From Lysobacteraceae bacterium NML91-0213 (GTDB lineage Bacteria > Pseudomonadota > Gammaproteobacteria > Xanthomonadales > Xanthomonadaceae), in the NCBI GenBank assembly GCA_002798175.1, contig NWQL01000001.1, forward strand, positions 135,531 to 199,530: a DNA stretch of 64,000 nucleotides. The letters are read 5' to 3'. A model generated the notes under the pieces. That model did no database searches. It saw only the letters and a program-made list of their open reading frames with translations, and was not told where the DNA came from. Positions 58,901 to 64,000 of the stretch are shown here, piece after piece; position 1 is the stretch's first letter; each line of letters opens with the position of its first letter. The translations under genes and the position numbers were made by a program.

Positions 58901-59979
58901 TGAAGCGGCTGACCGGCGTGGATGTCGCCGCCACCGATTTCAGCGAGGACGCGCTGGAGCCGCACCTGCGGATGAACCTGCGGCTGCTGGCGCGCGATGG
59001 CCGCCAGGTGCTGGCGGAGTCGCGTGACCTTGCCGCGCTGCGTGGGCGCTTTGGCGCCGAGGCCGATGCCGCCTTCGCCGAGCGTGCGGCGGAGGGGCTC
59101 GCCCAGGTCGGCCTGACCACGTTCCCGGACACGCCGGTGCCGCTGTCGGTGCCCGGGGCGGGCGGCATCACCGCATATCCCGCGCTCGACGATGCCGGCG
59201 ACAGCGTGCGGCTGGCGGTGTATGCCGATGCGGCGGAGGCCGCGCGCCGGCACCCGGGGGGCGTGCGCCGGCTGCTGCGCATCGCGCTGGATGCGAAGCT
59301 GCGCCAGGCCCGCAAACAGTTGACCGTGAAGCCGAAGACCGCGCTGCTCTACGCCGCGATCGAGGCCGCGGCACCGCGCGCGGTGCGCCCGGAAGGCGGT
59401 GATCCGTTGCGCGACGATCTGGTCGAGGGCGCGTTCACCGCGCTTGCCGCCGATGGCCTGGAGACGGTCCGCGACGCCGCGGCCTTTGCCGCGCGCCGGG
59501 ATGCGATCGGGCGCGGGCTGTTCGGCGAGGCGATGCGCCGGCTGCAGCTGGCCGAGCGGGTGCTCGACAGCATCGCCGACATCCGCGGGCGCCTCGAAGG
59601 CGGGCTGATGGGCTGGGCGCGCGCCAACCTCGACGACATGCGCGCGCACCTCGACAGCCTCGCGCCGCCGGGCTTCCTGTCGACCACGCCCGATGCGCTG
59701 CTCGACCAGATGCCGCGCTACCTGCAGGCGCTGTCGCTGCGTGCCGAGCGCGCGTTGCGCGATCCGCTGCGCGACCAGCAGCGCATGCTCGAACTGAAGC
59801 CCTTCGTCGACGCGCTGGCCGAAGCCGAGGCCGAGGGCGTCGTCGCCGAGGCGGAGTGGCGCGCGTTCCGCCAGGACCTCGAGGAGCTGCGGGTGTCGCT
59901 GCATGCGCAGGAACTCGGCGCGCGCGGCGGCGTCTCGCCGAAGAAGCTGGCGCGGCGTCTGGAGACATTGCAGGGCTGA
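55903..59979 (+). CDS. hrpA: ATP-dependent RNA helicase HrpA
   Basis: A 1358-residue DEAH-box helicase. Motif I is AGETGSGKTTQLPK, motif II DEAHERSLNIDF, motif III SATID, and motif VI QRKGRCGR. The helicase-associated and OB-fold domains follow, then the long HrpA-specific C-terminal region ending SPKKLARRLETLQG. HrpA rescues stalled, collided ribosomes in E. coli. The start is uncertain: GTG at 55903 is taken, a TTG at 55921 is also in frame. A stop follows with no obvious terminator. Confidence 0.95.
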   Translation: MTWKARLQAPKKPRRPRAAGRPDPALQAARAAIDGALTADRGRLHGLWSRWRARADDAGARQAFEQALAASLATRETRAAALPRAVVDPSLPIAGEAERIVGLIRDHQVVVIAGETGSGKTTQLPKLCLQAGRGAAGMIGCTQPRRIAARAVARRVAEELQVPLGGAVGFQVRFSDQVGERTAVKFMTDGILLAEIASDRWLSAYDTIIVDEAHERSLNIDFLLGYLKQLLERRRDLKVIVTSATIDTERFSKHFNDAPVVSVEGRGYPVEVRWRPLGEGAQTDAEPAAASVRRPRNEDSGDTVSVLDGIVAACDEIILGDSRREGRGPGGIGDVLVFLPGEREIRDAHQALERRKYRHTEVLPLYARLSARDQDRVFNPGPLRRIVLATNVAETSLTVPRIHYVVDPGFARVKRYSPRQKLDRLHIEPVSQAAADQRKGRCGRIAPGTCVRLYSEADFLSRAQYTDPEIRRAALAGVILRMLWLGLGDIETFPFLEAPDPRAVADGWQQLTELGAVDGERRLTATGRTMARLPVDVKLARMLVAAQVHGCLEPMLAIAAFLGIQDPRERPADQRAAADNAHALFVDPRSEFVGILKLWEAYRAAHEELTQSQLRRWAEKHFLGFLRLREWRELHRQLKLQCADIGWAVEQGRTPLRAPADGEDPAPVVDARGYAALHRALLAGLPTQLGHRGDRGQYEGPRGRRFQLFPGSALARKPPPWVLSATLLDTEKVWALTNATIEPDWAIAELPHLLARRHHDPHWSRAQGRVIGSEQVSLFGLVLAPKRPVDYGRLYPDEARAMFLRDGLVTGEINLRAPFLARNLATLAQAREEEAKQRRVGLVVDEEWMQQWYHDRIPAGIVDARALDAWWKKAAPAERDALAWTRDDLLVADEADADRFPKVLAVGNARLEVSYRFEPGAVDDGMTVRVPLHLLNALDPARLSWLAPGFVEDRAAALIRGLPKALRRNFVPVPDFARAFAEAHRQADADAFTGALARFLKRLTGVDVAATDFSEDALEPHLRMNLRLLARDGRQVLAESRDLAALRGRFGAEADAAFAERAAEGLAQVGLTTFPDTPVPLSVPGAGGITAYPALDDAGDSVRLAVYADAAEAARRHPGGVRRLLRIALDAKLRQARKQLTVKPKTALLYAAIEAAAPRAVRPEGGDPLRDDLVEGAFTALAADGLETVRDAAAFAARRDAIGRGLFGEAMRRLQLAERVLDSIADIRGRLEGGLMGWARANLDDMRAHLDSLAPPGFLSTTPDALLDQMPRYLQALSLRAERALRDPLRDQQRMLELKPFVDALAEAEAEGVVAEAEWRAFRQDLEELRVSLHAQELGARGGVSPKKLARRLETLQG

Positions 59980-60037
59980 GACCTGCAATGCTGCGCCGGA
60001 CAAGGGCGCCGACGGAGGAGCCGGGTTTCGGCGACCG

Positions 60038-60568
60038 CTATTCCACCCGCTCCACCCGCGCCGTGGTGTTGTAGCCATCGACCTGCATCCACCAGCCGCC
60101 GATCGCGCCCGGGCGGATGCGCACCCCGATGTCCTGCCGGCGGACGCCGGCGAGGCTGGCGCCATCGGTCTGTTCCCACACCTGGCCATTGGCCAGCGTG
60201 TAGCGGCGGCCCTTGCCGAAGCCGCGGAATTCGCCGGGGATGGTGCTCTGGATGGGCTCCTCGGAACCGAAGTGGAAGAAGCCGCGGTTCTTCTCCACCA
60301 CTTCCCGGCGGCCTTCCTCGCGTGCCTGTTCGACCGCCGCCGCGGCCTGCTCGCCCACGCGCCTTTCCAGCCAGCGGTTGAGCGTCGCAAGTTCGTCGGC
60401 GCTGAGCTTGTCGAGGCCGGCGGCACGGAACTCGGCGGTGGTCATCTGCTCCTGCAGCGGCGGCGCCTGCTGCGCCAGCGCGATGCCGCTGCCCAGCAGG
60501 GCGACGGCGAGCAGGGCGACGCGCAACGGGGCGACGCTCGACGGGGCCATTCGGATAACACTGCGCAT
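60038..60568 (-). CDS. Secreted protein of unknown function
   Basis: A 176-residue protein not recognised as a named family. A signal peptide (PLRVALLAVALLGSGIALAQ) is followed by a Gln/Glu-rich helical segment (LNRWLERRVGEQAAAAVEQAREEGRREVV is mostly charged helix) and a C-terminal domain with IPGEFRGFGKGRRYTLANGQVWEQTD and GVRIRPGAIGGWWMQVDGYN. The repeated Gly/Trp/aromatic pattern suggests a small beta domain. A ribosome site GAGGAACAGAGC precedes the ATG at 60568. It is divergent from relA. Confidence 0.75.
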   Translation of the reverse strand: MRSVIRMAPSSVAPLRVALLAVALLGSGIALAQQAPPLQEQMTTAEFRAAGLDKLSADELATLNRWLERRVGEQAAAAVEQAREEGRREVVEKNRGFFHFGSEEPIQSTIPGEFRGFGKGRRYTLANGQVWEQTDGASLAGVRRQDIGVRIRPGAIGGWWMQVDGYNTTARVERVE

Positions 60569-60627
60569 GCTCTGTTCCTCGGGGCTGGTGGCGGCTAGTG
60601 TAGAGCGCCCACCCGAGCCGTGATGCC

Positions 60628-62781
60628 GTGTCGGCCGTCGACGCCAGCGCCGCAACCCTGTTGTCACTGCCCGCCACCGCGGCGCTGACGCCCGCCCTGC
60701 GCGACTTGGTGGATGCCGCGCTGCGCGATGCATCCGGCGCCTGGGTGGTGCCGGCCGAGCCCTGGTCGGTGGTGGCCGACACCCTGCAGTCGCTGGCAAC
60801 CCTCAACGCCGATGCCGACGTCATCGCCGCGGCGATCCTGCACGTGCTGCCCGAGCCGCCGGCGGATGCCGCGGCGGCGCTCGCCCGGGTGCATCCGCGG
60901 GTGGCGGCGCTGCTCGAGGGCCAGCGCGCCGCGCGCCAGGTCTGGGCACTGCATGCCGAACGCGTCGGCCGCGGTGGGCAGGAAGGGCTGCGCCGCCTGC
61001 TGCTGGCGATCGTGCGCGACCTGCGGGTGGTGCCGATCCTGCTGGCCCGGCAGCTCGCGCACCTGCGCGCGGCGGCCGGCCGCCCGGAGGCCGAACGGGT
61101 GGCGCTGGCGCGGCTGACCCGCGACATCCATGCGCCGCTGGCCAACCGGCTCGGCATCTGGCAGCTCAAGTGGGAACTCGAGGACCTCGCGTTCCGCTAC
61201 CTCGACCCCGACACCTACCGCCGCATCGCCGGCCTGCTCGACGACAAGCGGTCCGGGCGCGAGCGCTATATCGACGAGGTCACCCGCACCCTGCGCGACG
61301 CGCTTGCCGCGCAGGGCCTGCATGCCGACGTCGCCGGCCGCCCCAAGCACATCTACAGCATCTGGAAGAAGATGCAGCGCAAGGGCGTGCCGATCGGCGA
61401 GCTCTACGACCTGCGCGCGGTGCGCGTGCTGGTGGACGATGTCGGTGCCTGCTACGCGGCTCTGGGCATCGTGCACGCGCTGTGGACGCCGATCCCCAGC
61501 GAATTCGACGACTACATCGCACGGCCCAAGCGCAACGACTACCGTTCGCTGCACACCGCGGTGGTCGGGCCGGAGGGAAAGACGCTGGAGGTGCAGATCC
61601 GCACCGTCGAGATGCACGAACAGGCCGAACTCGGCGTGGCCGCGCACTGGCGCTACAAGGAAGGCGGCACCGGCGACGCCGCGCTCGAACGCAAGATCGA
61701 ATGGATGCGCCGGCTGCTGGAATCGCACCAGGACGGTGGCGACGAGGGCGGGCTGGCGGGCGCGCTCGACACCGAGCTGGTCGAGGACCGCATCTACACG
61801 CTGACCCCGATGGGCGAGGTGATCGACCTGCCGCGTGGTGCGACGCCGCTCGACTTCGCCTACCACGTGCACACCATGGTCGGCCACCGTTGCCGCGGCG
61901 CCAAGGTCAACGGCCGCATCGTGCCGCTCGACCACACCCTGCAGAGCGGCGACCGCGTCGAGGTGCTGACCGGCAGGACCGCCGAGCCGCGTCGCGACTG
62001 GCTGCATGCCTCCAACGGCTACCTTGCCAGCGGGCGCTCGCGCGACAAGGTGCGCGCGTGGTTCCGCGCGCTGGATCGCGAGCGCAACGTGCAGGCGGGG
62101 CGCGAACTGCTCGACCGCGAACTCAGGCGCCTCGGCCTGCATCGTGCCGATCCCGCGCCGGCGCTCAAGCGCTTCCATGCCGCGACCCTCGACGACCTGT
62201 ACGTGCTGGTGGCGCTGGGCGACGTGGGCCCGCACCAGGTGGTGCGCGCGCTCGGCGAGGCGGAGGCCGAGGCGCGCAGGCCCGCCGACGAGAACCCCAA
62301 CCTCGCGCACACGCCGCCACGGCGGCTGCCGAAGGGCAGCTCCGAATTCAGCGTGGTCGGGGTCGACAACCTGCTGGTGCAGATCGCGCGCTGCTGCCGG
62401 CCCCTGCCGGGCGAGCCGATCACGGGCTACCTCACCCGCAGCCGCGGTATCAGCGTGCACCGCGCCGGGTGTGCGGCGCTCCAGCGCATGGCCGCGCGCG
62501 ATCCGCAGCGCGTGCTGCCGGTGGAGTGGGGCCGCGCCGGCGGGGTGCACGAGGCCGAGGCGCTGGTGGAAGGCGTGGATCGACGGCACCTGCTCAAGGA
62601 CCTGACCAACCTGATCGCGCAGGAGGACGCCCACGTGCTGTCGATCCACAGCGAGGATGGCGGCGGCGTCGGTCGCGTGCGCCTGCGCCTGCAGCTGCGG
62701 GTGCAGGACCATGGCCAGTTCGCGCGCCTGCTGGGACGGATGGAATCGTTGCCGGGCATCGAGCGCGCGCGCCGCGGCTGA
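60628..62781 (+). CDS. relA: RelA-type (p)ppGpp synthetase
   Basis: A 717-residue stringent-response enzyme. The N-terminal hydrolase-like domain lacks an HD-x-x-ED motif (the region ILHVLPEPP replaces it), so the protein should synthesise but not degrade (p)ppGpp, as RelA does. The synthetase domain has GRPKHIYSIWKKMQRKG, RAVRVLVDD and RPKRNDYRSLHTAV with the catalytic acids. A TGS domain starts at IYTLTPMGEVIDLP, then helical and zinc-finger parts (ARCCRPLPGEPITGYLTRSRGISVHR) and a C-terminal ACT domain. The start is a GTG at 60628. Confidence 0.94.
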   Translation: MSAVDASAATLLSLPATAALTPALRDLVDAALRDASGAWVVPAEPWSVVADTLQSLATLNADADVIAAAILHVLPEPPADAAAALARVHPRVAALLEGQRAARQVWALHAERVGRGGQEGLRRLLLAIVRDLRVVPILLARQLAHLRAAAGRPEAERVALARLTRDIHAPLANRLGIWQLKWELEDLAFRYLDPDTYRRIAGLLDDKRSGRERYIDEVTRTLRDALAAQGLHADVAGRPKHIYSIWKKMQRKGVPIGELYDLRAVRVLVDDVGACYAALGIVHALWTPIPSEFDDYIARPKRNDYRSLHTAVVGPEGKTLEVQIRTVEMHEQAELGVAAHWRYKEGGTGDAALERKIEWMRRLLESHQDGGDEGGLAGALDTELVEDRIYTLTPMGEVIDLPRGATPLDFAYHVHTMVGHRCRGAKVNGRIVPLDHTLQSGDRVEVLTGRTAEPRRDWLHASNGYLASGRSRDKVRAWFRALDRERNVQAGRELLDRELRRLGLHRADPAPALKRFHAATLDDLYVLVALGDVGPHQVVRALGEAEAEARRPADENPNLAHTPPRRLPKGSSEFSVVGVDNLLVQIARCCRPLPGEPITGYLTRSRGISVHRAGCAALQRMAARDPQRVLPVEWGRAGGVHEAEALVEGVDRRHLLKDLTNLIAQEDAHVLSIHSEDGGGVGRVRLRLQLRVQDHGQFARLLGRMESLPGIERARRG

Positions 62782-62867
62782 GGGCGTGCCGATCGCGGTG
62801 GCGGCTGCCATCCGTCGTGGAATCTGCGACTGACGTCGCGTTCATTGTTTGCACCTATGCTGCCGCG

Positions 62868-64000
62868 GTGATCCGTCGCCCTTCCGCATCCCGTTCCGAC
62901 GCCCCCGACAGGCCCGTCCGGCCCCCCGCCCGCGGGCTGAGGCGCCTGGAAGCGCGCGTGCGCATGTTCCTGTGGGTGGTGCAGCGCGACTGGCGCAGCT
63001 GGTGGCCGATGGCGGCCGCGACCGTTGGCGTCGGCCTGGTCCTGCTGATCGCGGTTCGGCAGCCGCTGGCGGAATGGCTGTGGCCGGATACGCGTACGCA
63101 GGCCCTGCGCCAGCAGGCGGCCGCCGCGCTCGCGGCCGGGCACCTGAGTGCCGACGACGGCAGCGGCGCGCGTGAGCTCTATGAAGCCGCCCTCGCGATG
63201 GATCCGGACCGGCCGGAGGCGCGCGAGGGCCTGGCCCAGGTGGCGCGCGCCGCGCTTGCACAGGCACGGGGCGCGCTGGAAGAGCAGCGATTCGAGGATG
63301 CCCGCACCGCACTGGCGCTGGCCCGCGAACTGGCCGCGCCGCGCGCCGCTGTCGACGCGGTGGACGCCGCGTTGCGCGAGCGGCTGGCCGCACAGGCCGG
63401 GCTCGACGACCTGCGCGCGCGCGCCGGTGACGCCTATGCACGCGGCGATCTGCATGGCAGCGAGAACTCGGCGCTGCCGCTGTACCGGCGCATCCTCGGC
63501 CTGCGCCCTGATGACGCCGATGCATTGCGCGGGCGCGAGGATGCCCTCGGCGACCTGTTGCAGCAGGCGCGCGACGACCTCCGCCAGGGGCGCTATGCCG
63601 CCGCCGCGCGCGCGGTGGCCATCGCCCGGGAGTTCGACCCCGGCCACATCGACCTGCCGGACACCCAGGCACGCCTGGGCGAGGAGCGCGACGCACTGCT
63701 GCGCCGTGCGCAGGCGGATCTCGATGGCGGGCGGCTGGACCAGGCGGAAGCGCGCTATCGCGAGCTTCTGGAAAGCGACCCGGATGCCCCGGAGCCGCTG
63801 GAGGGCATGCAGCAGCTTGCGCAGGCGCACGCACGCCGCGCCGAACGTGCCGCCGCCGATTTCCGCTTCGCCGACGCCGACGCCGCCCTGGCCGAGGCGG
63901 CGCGGGTGGCCCCGGGCGGCCGCGGGACGGCCGCGGTGGACACCGCGGTGCGGCATGTCGAACGCGCGCGGCTGTCGCATGCCCAGCTGCGCCCGGCCGG
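62868..64000 (+). CDS. Membrane-anchored helical-repeat protein, 3' end outside window
   Basis: An open frame from a GTG at 62868 to the window end with no stop, at least 377 residues. A cytoplasmic Arg/Pro-rich N-terminus and a single membrane helix (about residues 55-70, AAATVGVGLVLLIAV) precede repeated 30-35 residue helical units rich in Ala, Arg and Leu (ARELYEAALAMDPDRPEAREGLAQ; LYRRILGLRPDDADALRGREDAL; RYRELLESDPDAPEPLEGM), which read as TPR repeats. Family and function not recognised. It follows relA by 86 bases on the same strand; TATGCT at 62856-62861 could be a -10 box of a near-leaderless mRNA. Confidence 0.7.
   Translation, partial: MIRRPSASRSDAPDRPVRPPARGLRRLEARVRMFLWVVQRDWRSWWPMAAATVGVGLVLLIAVRQPLAEWLWPDTRTQALRQQAAAALAAGHLSADDGSGARELYEAALAMDPDRPEAREGLAQVARAALAQARGALEEQRFEDARTALALARELAAPRAAVDAVDAALRERLAAQAGLDDLRARAGDAYARGDLHGSENSALPLYRRILGLRPDDADALRGREDALGDLLQQARDDLRQGRYAAAARAVAIAREFDPGHIDLPDTQARLGEERDALLRRAQADLDGGRLDQAEARYRELLESDPDAPEPLEGMQQLAQAHARRAERAAADFRFADADAALAEAARVAPGGRGTAAVDTAVRHVERARLSHAQLRPA

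Noticed and set aside
55837..60426. A very long open frame of about 1529 codons on the - strand, antisense to hrpA
   Set aside because: High GC leaves few stop codons in antisense frames. The translation is low-complexity Arg/Ala/Gln/His-rich with no family motif, while the + strand encodes a complete HrpA.

Overview
The window is about 64 kb of high-GC DNA from a gammaproteobacterium, most likely a member of the Xanthomonadaceae (Lysobacter, Luteimonas, Thermomonas or a relative). This rests on gene order (aspS, yebC, ruvC, ruvA, kup, ruvB, ybgC, tolQRAB, pal, cpoB, queE, queC), on the xanthomonad-style YebC N-terminus, and on recognised protein families. No database search was possible.

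Region 1 (1-18.7 kb, mostly + strand) is conserved housekeeping. It starts with the C-terminal part of aspartyl-tRNA synthetase, a GNAT acetyltransferase and an alpha/beta hydrolase. The Holliday-junction genes follow, with ruvB separated from ruvCA by a potassium block (kup, convergent ktrBA-type genes), a GGDEF diguanylate cyclase with two receiver domains, and a luciferase-like oxidoreductase. Next come the Tol-Pal envelope operon and the 7-deazaguanine genes queE and queC, closed by a strong bidirectional terminator.

Region 2 (18.7-39.7 kb, mostly - strand) is a microaerobic and denitrification block. It holds a copper nitrite reductase with an extra N-terminal cupredoxin domain, a TonB copper receptor with a DUF2946 partner, a DUF2249 protein, an NnrS-SirB2-PLP enzyme operon, an oxygen-sensing FNR with all four cluster cysteines, hemN, a group III truncated haemoglobin, azurin, and a complete ten-gene cbb3 oxidase cluster (ccoNOQP, a 98-residue membrane protein, ccoGHIS and a TauE-like gene). 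I see seven 14-bp palindromes of the FNR type (TTGAY-N4-RTCAR or close) in the promoter regions of these operons, so the block looks like one regulon. No norB or nosZ is present in the window.

Region 3 (39.8-48.6 kb) is a genomic island in the 3' half of a tRNA-Lys(UUU) gene. A 47-bp exact copy of the tRNA 3' end marks the far boundary. Cargo is entirely defence-like: a RHH/PIN toxin-antitoxin pair, a three-gene type III-like restriction-modification system with the nuclease split onto its own gene, and an Abi (HEPN) protein with a nested hairpin and T-run directly before its start codon. No integrase is left. The methyltransferase gene is a mosaic whose catalytic and target-recognition core is visibly less GC-rich than its ends.

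Region 4 (48.8-64 kb) returns to chromosomal genes: an lhr helicase broken by a one-base frameshift, recQ, dps, hrpA, a small secreted protein, relA and the start of a membrane-anchored repeat protein running off the window. A 71-bp interspersed repeat occurs at about 30.36 kb and again at 53.29 kb (67 of 71 bases identical).
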